Below the pieces are notes generated by a model. The model was not told the DNA's origin. It worked only from the letters and a program-made list of their open reading frames with translations, and searched no databases. The position numbers and the translations under genes were made by a program. Positions 42,419 to 51,580 of a stretch of 64,000 bases of DNA are shown here, piece by piece. The stretch spans positions 124,001-188,000 of the forward strand of contig NZ_BCMI01000001.1 in assembly GCF_002217985.1 (NCBI RefSeq), written 5' to 3'. This stretch comes from Secundilactobacillus pentosiphilus (lineage in GTDB: Bacteria > Bacillota > Bacilli > Lactobacillales > Lactobacillaceae). How positions within the stretch are numbered: position 1 is the stretch's first letter; the number at the start of each line of letters is the position of its first letter.

Positions 42419-44275
42419 TTAGTTGAGTTTGCCCAATTCGCGCCGAATTTGAGCGGACTGCTGTTTGCTGCTGGTAAAGAGGATACGGTCATTGAGCTTC
42501 AACGGCGTATCGCCTGTAGGCCGGACAAAGCGGCCTTCACGGTAAATCTGTGCAATGGTGATCTCGTCGATAAACGGTAAGTTGCGGACCTGGATATCCA
42601 CGTACTTGTGGTTGCGCAGCTGAACTTCGTAAACGGACGCGTCGGTGGAAGTGAGCAGTTCCAGTGTTGACGGCGTTTCAATCAAGCTTCGCAGCATGCT
42701 GATCTGAACGTCAGGCGTACTGTAGACTTCCACGCCCATTTTGGTCAACGTATCCTTTCGCTCATCGAGAATGTTGGGATCCTCAAAACGCGCAATGACA
42801 CGCGGTACCCCGTACTGCTTAGCAGACTTGGCCAAGCGGTAGTTTTCCTTAGAATTACTTTGGCCGAGAACGATGATGTCAGTATCAAAGACGTCCGCTG
42901 CCACCAAGTCATTTGGCACTAAATTTTCCAGCAAGTGGACGTCAATCTCACTGTTAAAGGCGCGGTAGTTGCGTTCCTGATCAGTATACATGTGGATGTC
43001 ATAACCGTTTTTGGTCAACTGCTGAGCCACCGGTACGGTGAGCAGGTTGGTGCCGATAAAGTGAACGTTTAACGGCTTGGCGTCAGCCGGTTCGACCCGG
43101 TAAAGCCGGTTAAACGTTACCGGACCGATGATGCAGGTGAGAATGGCAGCCAGCAGGTAAGCCCCGGACTGCTGAGAAGTAATCCGGTTTAAGTGCTGGG
43201 CAACTTGTAAAACGGCTAGGACAACGGTCAAAGTCGTGGTACTCATGGCAGTGCCGGCAAAGGCGTTGCCGTTTTGAAATCTGAGTCGCAGGATCGGGTA
43301 AATAGCTGCTTTAGCCAGCAGGTAAGCGACCAGAAAAACGGGAATCAAAATCAGCGTTTTCGGGTCCGCTAACAGGGCTTTCAGGTTCAAGCCGACACCG
43401 CTCATAATGAAGAAGATGGGGATAAAAAAGCCGTAGCCGATAGAATCCAGCCGGACTTTAGTTTCTTCGTGAGGCTGCAGTAACTTGATGACGATACCGG
43501 CTAAAAAGGCACCCAGAATGCCCTCGGCGCCCACCGATTCGGCAATGGTAACTAAGAGCACGATCACGAAGAAGGACAATCGGACGTCCAACTGGGTCGT
43601 TGACTTATTGATGCGGTCGAAAAATTTAAAGAAGGCCTTAAAGCGCCAAACCAGCAACCCGGCGGCCAGTAAAATCAGCAGTAACAGCCATAGTGATTTA
43701 GCAGTGGGACTATAAGCAGACGCGTAAAAGGTCAGCCCGATCATGGGGACCACTTCGCCCAGGGCAGAGATCAGGAGAATCGTCTGGCCAAAGGGTTTAC
43801 TCAGCAGTTCCTTTTCCTTCAGTGCGGCAATAACGATCCCTAACGAAATTGTCATGAACAAAATGGTGGCCAACCAGACGTCGGGAAACAGGCCTGACAC
43901 CTTCAGTAATAATGCGATGATCGCCGACATGGCCACGATTGAAGCATAGCCCATAAAGGCCAGTATGACGGGTGAATACTTCGGCGCATTGATCGACTGC
44001 TTTTGTTGTAAGGGCGTCAAATCGTTGCGCTTCCGGCTAAAAAGACTGAAGTCGATTTCCAGCCCACTGAGGAACAGCAGGACGATCACGCCGACATCTT
44101 TTAGCATGCTCAGCGTGTCATTAGTATGAATGACGTTTAGCAGACTGGGGCCTAAAACGACGCCCACGATAATTTCTACCACCGCAGTGGGCAGCAAGGT
44201 AAGCTGAAACCGTGCCATAATTAACGGAATTGCGAGGGCGCACAACAGAATAATGACTAATGAAATTTGATCCAT
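42419..44275 (-). CDS. CPA2 cation:proton antiporter with TrkA-N domain (KefB-like)
   Basis: A 618-residue transporter. An N-terminal antiporter domain with 12 or 13 helices (about 1-385) is followed by a TrkA-N nucleotide-binding domain (about 400-520; VHFIGTNLLTVPVAQQL is its start) and a TrkA-C-like end. The regulatory domain suggests K+ or Na+ efflux under NAD(H) or cyclic dinucleotide control, as in KefB and CpaA. Frame open to 44293, but CGAGG fits the ATG at 44275. It diverges from helD. Confidence 0.88.
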   Translation of the reverse strand: MDQISLVIILLCALAIPLIMARFQLTLLPTAVVEIIVGVVLGPSLLNVIHTNDTLSMLKDVGVIVLLFLSGLEIDFSLFSRKRNDLTPLQQKQSINAPKYSPVILAFMGYASIVAMSAIIALLLKVSGLFPDVWLATILFMTISLGIVIAALKEKELLSKPFGQTILLISALGEVVPMIGLTFYASAYSPTAKSLWLLLLILLAAGLLVWRFKAFFKFFDRINKSTTQLDVRLSFFVIVLLVTIAESVGAEGILGAFLAGIVIKLLQPHEETKVRLDSIGYGFFIPIFFIMSGVGLNLKALLADPKTLILIPVFLVAYLLAKAAIYPILRLRFQNGNAFAGTAMSTTTLTVVLAVLQVAQHLNRITSQQSGAYLLAAILTCIIGPVTFNRLYRVEPADAKPLNVHFIGTNLLTVPVAQQLTKNGYDIHMYTDQERNYRAFNSEIDVHLLENLVPNDLVAADVFDTDIIVLGQSNSKENYRLAKSAKQYGVPRVIARFEDPNILDERKDTLTKMGVEVYSTPDVQISMLRSLIETPSTLELLTSTDASVYEVQLRNHKYVDIQVRNLPFIDEITIAQIYREGRFVRPTGDTPLKLNDRILFTSSKQQSAQIRRELGKLN

Positions 44276-44381
44276 AACCATACCTCGAATCATTTAAAAA
44301 GGGATTAATGAAGCTATTTTGTTCTTATCAGCGGCAATTAGTGCTATACTTTACTATCGAATTTACGACTGGAGGGCGCCT

Positions 44382-46676
44382 ATGGCAGACACGATTAAAC
44401 AGCAAGAACAAGCACACTTAAATGCAGTTATTGATAAAATCAAAATTGCTCAGGCTAAATCGCAAGAACGAATTGATACCGCAAAGTCAGATGAGTCCGG
44501 TATTCGTGATAACCTGGTGAACGAATTACGGCTTAAAACCGATTCGTACGAAGGGATGATGGAGACCGGCCTGTCCGTTCATCAGCAGCAACAGCAGCTC
44601 AGTGAGCGTCAAAATAGCTGGCAGCACGCCACCGATGAACTGAACACGTTGAAAAAAATGGAAAAAACGCCCTATTTTGCGCGGATCGATATTCATGAAG
44701 ACGGTGAACCTAAACCGGAGTCAATCTACATTGGGCTGGCTTCCTTTTCTGACGAGCCTGATCGATTTCTAGTATATGACTGGCGTGCGCCGATTTCTAG
44801 TGTTTATTACGATGGCGGTTTAGGTGAAGTCACCTACCAGACGCCAGATGGTGTACAAGAAGTCAATCTAAAGCTGAAGCGTCAGTTCCAGATCGAAGAT
44901 GGCACTATTAAAACGGTATTTGATACCGAAGAGGCCGTGGGCGATCAGATGCTGCTAGACGCTTTGAGTGAAAAGTCGGATACCAAGATGAAGAGTATCG
45001 TGACGACCATTCAAAAAGAGCAGAACCAAATTATTCGGGATACTAAATCAGACTTGCTGTTCGTTCAAGGGGCTGCAGGTTCTGGTAAAACCGCCGCTGT
45101 TTTGCAACGGGTGGCCTACCTGCTGTATCGCTACCGCGGCAAACTGACTTCCGGTCAAGTGATCCTGTTTTCACCTAACCAGTTATTTAACGATTATATT
45201 GACCAAGTGCTGCCAGAACTCGGCGAGCATAACATGGTGCAAATGACGTATTACCAGTACACCGGTCACCGGCTGCCGAAGATGGCCGTGGAGACCCTGG
45301 CGCAGCGGTTTAGCGAGGATTACACGGATGCTGAAAAGCGGATCGATGCACTGAAGGGCAGCTTGGCCTTCTACGATGCCGTAACGGTGTACGCCAACCA
45401 CCTGGAAAAAGAAGACATGATTTTCCGCAACATTAATTTCAAGGGGAAACCGTTCTTTACTAAGGAAAAGATTCACGAAATCTATTACAGTTTCAACGAA
45501 AACTACCGTTTGTTCAACCGCCTGGACGGGACCCGCGAGCAACTGATCAAGTTACTGAATCGCCGGGTCAGCTCCGAAATGCGGGCAAAATGGGTTGAAG
45601 AAGCCGTGCAGGATCTGAGCCAAGAAGAAATGAACCAGATGAAGGGTGAAGATCCTAAGGAAATCGAAGATGCCGACAAAGAATATAAATTCTATGCCAG
45701 AAAAATCGTGATGAAGGCTTTCGCCCCCATTCGTGAGGCGGTTGTCCGAAACCGGTTCTTAAGCATTAACAGTCAGATGGTTCACATGCTGCGCAGCATG
45801 CCAGCCATTATTGATCTGGCTGAATACGGTATCACCAAAGCTGATTGGAAGGCCAGCGTTGAGCGGACCATTAGCGATATCAAGCTTGCCAAAATGACCT
45901 TGAGCAACATTTCACCGTACCTTTATCTGTACGATAAAATGACGGGCCGCAAGGGTGAAAAAGAGATGCGTTACGTCTTTATCGACGAAATTCAAGACTA
46001 CACGCCGTTCCAGTTAGCTTACCTGAAGTTCAGTTTTCCACGGGCGAAGTTTACCCTGTTAGGGGACTTGAACCAAGCTATTTTCACTAAGGAAAACAGT
46101 AAAACCTTACTCAGCGAACTGAGCACCATGTTTGATCCCGAAAAGACCCGGGTAGTTCAGCTGACGCAGTCTTACCGGTCAACGGAGCAGATCACCGACT
46201 TTACCCGCCACATTTTAGTGAACGGCGAAGCGGTGAAGGCCTTCGACCGCAACGGCGCCTTACCGGCAGTCAGCGTGCAGCCTGATCGTCAGGCAACGTT
46301 GAAACGGCTGATCAAACAGTTGCGGGCTAATAATAATTCTAAGGAAACCACGGCGATTATCGGTAAATCATTGGCTGATTGCCGGGACTTGACGAAGGAT
46401 TTGCACGATGCCGGTGTTAAGGCCACGCTGATTCAATCTGAAAACCAGCGGCTAGCACCTGGTGTGATCATCGTACCGTCCTTCCTGGCTAAGGGGCTGG
46501 AATTCGATGCCGTTATTGTTTGGGAAGCCTCAGACAAAAACTACCACGACGATGATGAGCGACAGCTGCTTTACACCATTTGTTCACGGGCAATGCATCA
46601 GCTGACGATCTTAGCGACAGGCAAACTGTCACCGCTGTTTGACACCGTTCCCGACGACGAATACGTTAAAGAATAA
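44382..46676 (+). CDS. helD: RNA polymerase recycling helicase-like protein HelD
   Basis: A 764-residue UvrD-like ATPase that pulls stalled RNA polymerase off DNA. A long N-terminal coiled coil (about 1-110) inserts in the polymerase channel; Walker A is QGAAGSGKTAAV; MRYVFIDEIQDYTPFQL is motif II and TQSYRSTEQI motif IV. VYDWRAPISSVYYD in the N-terminal third is a known HelD mark. The frame is open from 44319, but GGAGGG precedes the ATG at 44382. Family length in Firmicutes is about 770. Confidence 0.92.
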   Translation: MADTIKQQEQAHLNAVIDKIKIAQAKSQERIDTAKSDESGIRDNLVNELRLKTDSYEGMMETGLSVHQQQQQLSERQNSWQHATDELNTLKKMEKTPYFARIDIHEDGEPKPESIYIGLASFSDEPDRFLVYDWRAPISSVYYDGGLGEVTYQTPDGVQEVNLKLKRQFQIEDGTIKTVFDTEEAVGDQMLLDALSEKSDTKMKSIVTTIQKEQNQIIRDTKSDLLFVQGAAGSGKTAAVLQRVAYLLYRYRGKLTSGQVILFSPNQLFNDYIDQVLPELGEHNMVQMTYYQYTGHRLPKMAVETLAQRFSEDYTDAEKRIDALKGSLAFYDAVTVYANHLEKEDMIFRNINFKGKPFFTKEKIHEIYYSFNENYRLFNRLDGTREQLIKLLNRRVSSEMRAKWVEEAVQDLSQEEMNQMKGEDPKEIEDADKEYKFYARKIVMKAFAPIREAVVRNRFLSINSQMVHMLRSMPAIIDLAEYGITKADWKASVERTISDIKLAKMTLSNISPYLYLYDKMTGRKGEKEMRYVFIDEIQDYTPFQLAYLKFSFPRAKFTLLGDLNQAIFTKENSKTLLSELSTMFDPEKTRVVQLTQSYRSTEQITDFTRHILVNGEAVKAFDRNGALPAVSVQPDRQATLKRLIKQLRANNNSKETTAIIGKSLADCRDLTKDLHDAGVKATLIQSENQRLAPGVIIVPSFLAKGLEFDAVIVWEASDKNYHDDDERQLLYTICSRAMHQLTILATGKLSPLFDTVPDDEYVKE

Positions 46677-46706
46677 GCGCTGAAACGGTTCGGTAGGTGA
46701 GTATAA

Positions 46707-46740
46707 AAAAGGGTATCCCGGTAGTTGAGGATACCCTTTT
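46707..46740 (+). terminator. Intrinsic terminator of helD
   Basis: AAAAGGGTATCC and its complement GGATACCCTTTT, 30 bases past helD. Confidence 0.88.
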
Positions 46741-46889
46741 ATGCTACTAAAAGGCCAACAGTTGAACGGTGAGACGCGGGTTCAATTGGATGGGCGTGTC
46801 GAGTTTTCACTTGAGATATAGCGTTGATCAGGTAGCTCGTGTATAATGGTATCAATTTAGTATGACGGAATATAATGAGGCTGACACGA

Positions 46890-47813
46890 ATGACTGATTT
46901 GATGAATTACGATGTATTTAGCAAAGACCAATGGCGCGATTTTTATCAGGACGCATCGGTGCCGCTGACTCAGGCAAGTTTGAAACAGATCAAGGCTTTT
47001 AATGACCAGATCTCCGTTCAGGATGTTCAGGACATCTACATCCCCTTGATTCACTATCTGGAACTGTTGATTCAGCACTTTGATGACTGGCAGAACTCCA
47101 AGGCACAGTTCTTGCGGCAAAAGCCACGGCACGTCCCCTATATTATCGGGATCGCCGGCAGTGTGGCAGTGGGGAAGAGTACCACCGCCCGCCTGCTGAA
47201 GGTGCTGATGAATCACTTCTTCTCTGATAAGCGAATCGAGATGCTCACCACCGATGGTTTTCTCTACTCCACCGCGGAGCTAAAGAAGCGCGGGCTGTTA
47301 ACGCGGAAGGGGTTTCCCGAAAGCTACGACATGAAAGCGTTGATCACGTTCTTAAACGACGTTAAGTCCGGCAAAGAACTGATGAAGGTGCCCGTTTATT
47401 CCCACAAGGTTTACGACATTGTGCCCAATGAAGTTCAGGAGATTCGTCGACCGGATGTCTTGATCATTGAAGGAATCAACACCCTTCAATTACCAAGTTC
47501 TGAGCAAATTTACGTGTCGGACTTTACCGATTTCTCGATTTACGTGGACGCGCGGCCGATGCTGGTCGAAAAATGGTATTTGGAGCGGTTCAAGGCCCTG
47601 CTGAAATTAGCGGAAGACGACCCGGATAACTACTATCATACTTACACTAAGCGGCCGTTAAAGGACGCTGTCGAGTCCGCCAAGAATATTTGGTACAGCG
47701 TTGATCTGCCCAACCTGGAAGACTATATTTTGCCCACCCGTTCCCGGGCGAACATGATCATCCACAAGGGCGAAGGACATATTATTGATCAAGTGATGCT
47801 GCGTAAATCATAA
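46890..47813 (+). CDS. coaA: Pantothenate kinase, type I
   Basis: A 307-residue kinase for the first step of coenzyme A synthesis, pantothenate to phosphopantothenate. The P-loop is GIAGSVAVGKSTTARLL, and LTTDGFLYST and IIEGINTLQ are conserved; length matches bacterial CoaA (about 310). In-frame ATGs at 46875 and 46890 are possible; GAGG ten bases upstream favours 46890, giving MTDLMNYDVFSKDQW. Single gene between helD and guaA. Confidence 0.93.
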   Translation: MTDLMNYDVFSKDQWRDFYQDASVPLTQASLKQIKAFNDQISVQDVQDIYIPLIHYLELLIQHFDDWQNSKAQFLRQKPRHVPYIIGIAGSVAVGKSTTARLLKVLMNHFFSDKRIEMLTTDGFLYSTAELKKRGLLTRKGFPESYDMKALITFLNDVKSGKELMKVPVYSHKVYDIVPNEVQEIRRPDVLIIEGINTLQLPSSEQIYVSDFTDFSIYVDARPMLVEKWYLERFKALLKLAEDDPDNYYHTYTKRPLKDAVESAKNIWYSVDLPNLEDYILPTRSRANMIIHKGEGHIIDQVMLRKS

Positions 47814-47932
47814 GGCGGTCTGGGAAGCTTTTTAAAAATAGTTAGTAAACTACGGTAAATGTTAAGCGCTGTCACGGTATTTTACGTCAAAAATCAGCTT
47901 AAATGCGAACAATTAAACTTTCCTCATTTTGA

Positions 47933-47961
47933 TTGACCGGCATTAGAAGAATCTGTATAGT
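47933..47961 (+). promoter_or_regulatory. guaA promoter
   Basis: -35 TTGACC, 17-base spacer, -10 TATAGT. The leader to guaA is about 45 bases; no purine riboswitch is present. Confidence 0.8.
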
Positions 47962-48011
47962 ATAACTAATGGTTTCAAATCCTGTTTGATATTAAGAAAG
48001 GTGTGAATGGA

Positions 48012-49562
48012 TTGGCAAAGGTGGATTTATCGTCCTTTGATAAGATCATTGTGCTGGACTTCGGTTCCCAGTACAATCAGCTCATTACCCGTCGGATCCG
48101 TGATCTGGGTATTTACTCAGAATTAATGTCCCATGAGATCACCGCTGACGAAGTTAAAGCTCTAAATCCCAAGGGCATCATCTTTTCTGGTGGGCCTGAC
48201 AGTGTATACGCAGACAGCGCACTGGGAGTTGACCCTGAGATATTCAAGTTAGGGATTCCCATTCTGGGGATTTGTTACGGGATGCAGTTAATGGCTTATA
48301 ATTTAGGCGGTCAAGTGAAGTCCGACAACGGCCAGTACGGTCGCGCAGCCATTCAGGTGACCAGCGATGATGCCAAGTTATTTGCTAATACGCCTAAGAA
48401 GCAAAACGTGTGGATGAGTCACGGTGATTTAGTGACCAAAGTACCCGAAGGTTTCACGGCCGTTGCGACGAGTCCGGCATGCCCGATCTCTGCTATGCAG
48501 GATACTACCCGTAACTTCTATGGCATTCAATTCCACGCTGAAGTCCGTAACACCGATTACGGTAACGAAATTTTAAAGCACTTTGCTTTTGACGTCTGCC
48601 ACGCCGAAGCTAACTGGTCAATGGACGATTTCATTGACTTGTCGATTCAGCATATTCGCGAAACCGTGGGCGACAAGAAGGTCCTGCTGGGGCTTTCCGG
48701 CGGTGTGGATTCGTCCGTTGTGGGCGTGCTCCTGCACAAAGCCATCGGAAACCAGTTGACCTCGATCTTCGTGGACCACGGCCTGCTGCGGAAAGGCGAA
48801 GCTGAACAAGTCATGAACAGTCTGAAAGGCAAGTTTGGCTTAAACATCATTGAAGTCAACGCCGCTGATCGGTTCTTATCCAAGCTCAAGGGCGTCTGCG
48901 AACCAGAAAAGAAGCGGAAGATCATCGGTAACGAGTTCATCCAGGTATTTAACGATGAAGCTCAGAAGCTGGATGGCATCGATTTCTTAGCCCAAGGCAC
49001 TCTGTATACCGACGTGGTTGAATCTGGGACTGATACGGCGCACACCATCAAGTCTCACCACAACGTTGGTGGCCTGCCCAAGGACATGCATTTCCAATTG
49101 ATCGAACCGCTCCGGACCTTGTTTAAGGATGAAGCCCGTGAATTAGGCGAAAAGCTGGGCATGCCTGCCGACCTCGTTTGGCGCCAGCCATTCCCAGGCC
49201 CAGGCTTAGGTATCCGGGTGATTGGTGAAATTACACCTGAAAAGCTTCAAATCGTCCGTGATAGCGACTATATCCTCCGTGACGAAATCAAAAAGGCCGG
49301 CTTAGACCGTGACATCTGGCAATACTTCACCGTTCTGCCAGGAATCCGTTCAGTCGGTGTCATGGGTGACGGCCGGACGTACGACTACACGGTTGGTATT
49401 CGCGCCGTAACCTCAATTGATGGGATGACCGCGGACTTCGCACGCATTCCATACGACGTGCTGGCTAAGATCTCGACGCGTATCGTAAACGAAGTGGATC
49501 ACGTAAACCGCATCGTGTATGACGTGACGAGCAAGCCGCCTTCGACGATTGAGTGGGAGTAA
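48012..49562 (+). CDS. guaA: GMP synthase (glutamine-hydrolysing)
   Basis: A 516-residue enzyme that converts XMP to GMP. Glutaminase domain (1-200) with the nucleophile in GICYGMQLM and the His-Glu pair in QFHAEV; ATP pyrophosphatase domain with [12 protein letters not shown]-terminal dimerisation domain ending TIEWE, as in the family. A GTG at 48003 is in frame, but AAAGGTG fits the TTG at 48012, which gives [20 protein letters not shown]. The gene's 3' end is a known attachment site for some integrative elements; here an accessory block follows. Confidence 0.96.
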   Translation: MAKVDLSSFDKIIVLDFGSQYNQLITRRIRDLGIYSELMSHEITADEVKALNPKGIIFSGGPDSVYADSALGVDPEIFKLGIPILGICYGMQLMAYNLGGQVKSDNGQYGRAAIQVTSDDAKLFANTPKKQNVWMSHGDLVTKVPEGFTAVATSPACPISAMQDTTRNFYGIQFHAEVRNTDYGNEILKHFAFDVCHAEANWSMDDFIDLSIQHIRETVGDKKVLLGLSGGVDSSVVGVLLHKAIGNQLTSIFVDHGLLRKGEAEQVMNSLKGKFGLNIIEVNAADRFLSKLKGVCEPEKKRKIIGNEFIQVFNDEAQKLDGIDFLAQGTLYTDVVESGTDTAHTIKSHHNVGGLPKDMHFQLIEPLRTLFKDEARELGEKLGMPADLVWRQPFPGPGLGIRVIGEITPEKLQIVRDSDYILRDEIKKAGLDRDIWQYFTVLPGIRSVGVMGDGRTYDYTVGIRAVTSIDGMTADFARIPYDVLAKISTRIVNEVDHVNRIVYDVTSKPPSTIEWE

Positions 49563-49603
49563 GCCCCACTCAAAACAAGCTAAATTAAATTGAATTAAAT
49601 CAA

Positions 49604-49639
49604 AAGGAAGTCCTAGAAATAGGGCTTCCTTATTTTTTT
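49604..49639 (+). terminator. Intrinsic terminator of guaA
   Basis: AAGGAAGTCCT and its complement AGGGCTTCCTT (one G-U pair), then a run of seven T residues. Confidence 0.9.
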
Positions 49640-49673
49640 GTTTACAGAATAATCTGCCTAATTCTGTGCTCTA

Positions 49674-49744
49674 CGTTGCACCTGCGGTTGCACCCACTTA
49701 AAAATAGCGTTAGGTGCAACCATCTCAATGGACTAGGTGCAACG
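49674..49744. repeat. Nested GTTGCACC inverted repeats
   Basis: Four copies of the octamer GTTGCACC: two forward (49675, 49687) and two inverted (49713, 49736). They are arranged as a nested palindrome: an outer 10-bp arm pair CGTTGCACCT/AGGTGCAACG and an inner 9-bp pair GGTTGCACC/GGTGCAACC. It lies at the left border of the accessory block. Confidence 0.75.
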
Positions 49745-49751
49745 AAGTCTA

Positions 49752-49784
49752 ATAAATGTATTTCAACGGTTGAAATACATTTAT
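49752..49784. repeat. Perfect 33-base palindrome
   Basis: ATAAATGTATTTCAAC, one G, then its exact complement (16-bp arms). Without a T run it is not a classic terminator. It is directly next to the GTTGCACC repeats, 46 bases before the first accessory gene's stop. Confidence 0.8.
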
Positions 49785-49829
49785 ATGTTCTTTCTAAGTG
49801 CTAAATAAAAGCCCGGATAGGGGGCTAGT

Positions 49830-50198
49830 TCAATGATTTATCATTAAGCTCATAATATAGCTTAGTATTCCAATTCCTGCACTTACGACAGTAACTACTG
49901 TACCAATTAACCAAACCTTTTGGATAGCAAATTTAGTATCAATATTTGCTGATAAGTTGTCAATTTTACCTGATAAAGTGTTTATTTCGCTTTTGGTCTC
50001 AAGTTCAGATTCTTTGATTTCATGTTTTAGATTATTTTCAACGTGGCCTAATTCTTCATGGGTGACATAATCTGGTTTCATTCCATCCCCACCTCCAGTG
50101 GTGTTATTACCACCATTATAGTGAGATGGTATTTGAGGTGGTAGTGGGTTATACCCCTTGAATTGATCTAGGGGTATTATTTGGGCCTTATTTGCCAT
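49830..50198 (-). CDS. Coiled-coil protein with C-terminal membrane anchor
   Basis: A protein of about 122 residues that I do not recognise. Layout: a polar start with Pro/Asn/Gly-rich stretch (to about 50), a coiled coil (about 55-90, heptad pattern in ENNLKHEIKESELETKSE and onwards) and one helix at 95-118 (KVWLIGTVVTVVSAGIGILSYI) with a 4-residue tail. The shape is like phage XhlA-type or holin-associated proteins. The ATG at 50198 has AGGTG and overlaps the upstream stop by 11 bases; an earlier in-frame start at 50258 is unlikely. It is translationally coupled to the gene at 50188. Confidence 0.65.
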   Translation of the reverse strand: MANKAQIIPLDQFKGYNPLPPQIPSHYNGGNNTTGGGDGMKPDYVTHEELGHVENNLKHEIKESELETKSEINTLSGKIDNLSANIDTKFAIQKVWLIGTVVTVVSAGIGILSYIMSLMINH

Positions 50199-50655
50199 TG
50201 CCATCACCTCGAATTGGGAAGTTAAGTTGTGAAACGGGTGATATATAAGAGTTATCACTAGTATGGATTGGGCGCATTGCCATTAATATCAAATAACCAG
50301 TTTTAAAAGTGGCATCATTAATTGGAAAATTGAAATCTAAATCCACTGGCACACTATTGATTGGAAAAACTTCATTGAAATCTATACTGAAAACTTGGAT
50401 CGGATCAAGTTCCAAATCAGGGTAATTAAAATCAGAGGCATTATTTAGAATAAATAAACCAAACCAGATATGAGGTTCAAACTCAGCCTTGTCATTTCCT
50501 TCGTATACTCGTGCAAGCTTTTGTAAGACAAATCTTCCGGTAATTTTTACCTCATTTTGACCATTAGAATGGACCATCATATTATTACCAGTTTTGCCAT
50601 TTACCGTAATATTAAATTGTGAAAATCCACCAAGGTGGGGTGTTTGCAATTTCAA
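50188..50655 (-). CDS. Hypothetical beta-rich protein
   Basis: A 155-residue soluble protein without signal peptide or cysteines, high in Asn, Phe and Ile, with alternating patterns suggesting a beta sandwich (FNITVNGKTGNNMMV, VKITGRFVLQKLARVY). No family recognised. AGGAAG precedes the ATG. Its stop overlaps the start of the coiled-coil membrane protein, so the two probably work together. Base composition is more AT-rich than the flanking chromosomal genes, suggesting acquisition. Confidence 0.65.
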   Translation of the reverse strand: MKLQTPHLGGFSQFNITVNGKTGNNMMVHSNGQNEVKITGRFVLQKLARVYEGNDKAEFEPHIWFGLFILNNASDFNYPDLELDPIQVFSIDFNEVFPINSVPVDLDFNFPINDATFKTGYLILMAMRPIHTSDNSYISPVSQLNFPIRGDGNGK

Positions 50656-50757
50656 AAGATCACTTCCTCTGGTTCGTTCATTTTATAGTACGAGTGTTCA
50701 ATTCTTCTCAGTTACAAGATAGGATTAGAACAAAAGCTCAATAGGGGCTGTTTGATC

Positions 50758-51141
50758 CTAGTGGTTCACGTAGTAATAGTAGTGTGACTTAGAAACCTTG
50801 TGGAAATGTTTTCCGGCATATTTAAACCTGTTGCATGCATAGTGGTTAAGCTTGTACGTCACGTAAGATTTGCCACCCATATTGATATATGTGTGAACTC
50901 GATAGGTGTGGCCACTGCGAGTAACGCGGGTAACGTGCATGGCATAGCCATCTGCTCGTGGGATTACATCATGAAGTGTGTGCTTCGTGATCCAGAAAGC
51001 CCGATTGCTAGATGAAATGTAATATCCTCTCAATAAACTTGGCATTGAATGATACGTACTTGCTGAAGCCTGGGTTGCAGGAATACCTGCACCGAGAGCA
51101 AGGCCAGCAGCGCCTAATAATACATAATTGCGTAATTTCAT
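50758..51141 (-). CDS. Small secreted protein
   Basis: A 127-residue protein with a signal peptide (to about residue 27, ATQASAS cleavage region). The mature part is basic and rich in His, Tyr, Ser and Lys, with HYYYYVNH at the end. It resembles the many small secreted lactobacillar proteins of unknown role. The frame is open to 51204, but AGGAGA fits the ATG at 51141. It is 13 bases after another secreted-protein gene and likely in the same operon. Confidence 0.72.
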   Translation of the reverse strand: MKLRNYVLLGAAGLALGAGIPATQASASTYHSMPSLLRGYYISSSNRAFWITKHTLHDVIPRADGYAMHVTRVTRSGHTYRVHTYINMGGKSYVTYKLNHYACNRFKYAGKHFHKVSKSHYYYYVNH

Positions 51142-51154
51142 TTGAATAGTCTCC

Positions 51155-51556
51155 TCATTTAACCATTTTGTAGTAAAGATCAGTTGGTTGAGAATTACCG
51201 ACACCTACATACATTTTTAAAATTCGCATTTCGTCATAATTAGAATCAAAGTCATAACCCACATGAACACTGATAGATTGCTCATGCTTGATGTGTAATG
51301 TGTAATGATCTTTCCCATGGGCTGTTACATACATTTTGTATGTTTTATTTCTCAGACGAATACTATGATGACTGATTTTAATTGTTTTGTGGAAGCTATC
51401 ATCAGAATAAAGACGGTGCCATGTGCCAACTAAATTGGGTGTGGCTTCATAGAGCTGGAAAGATTTGGCTTGAGCAGACGTGCTCGCTATTGAACTACTT
51501 GCAAGCGCCACTAAGAAAATAGACATTATGGATAAGAGAAGCTTTCTTAACCTCAC
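51155..51556 (-). CDS. Small secreted protein
   Basis: A 133-residue protein with a signal peptide (MRLRKLLLSIMSIFLVALAS, cleavage near SAQA-KS). The mature part (about 100 residues) is beta-rich; GTWHRLYSDDSF and IRLRNKTYKMYVTAHGKDHYTLHI suggest a small lipocalin-like or YjfA-like sandwich, which is a guess. Start GTG at 51556 with AGGAGA eight bases before. It is upstream of a second secreted protein gene and could form an operon with it. Confidence 0.72.
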   Translation of the reverse strand: MRLRKLLLSIMSIFLVALASSSIASTSAQAKSFQLYEATPNLVGTWHRLYSDDSFHKTIKISHHSIRLRNKTYKMYVTAHGKDHYTLHIKHEQSISVHVGYDFDSNYDEMRILKMYVGVGNSQPTDLYYKMVK

Positions 51557-51580
51557 AATTATTATCTCCTAATATTCAAT

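Noticed and set aside
47814-48011. A purine riboswitch before guaA.
   Set aside because: A promoter lies only about 45 bases before the first codon and no riboswitch core is seen.
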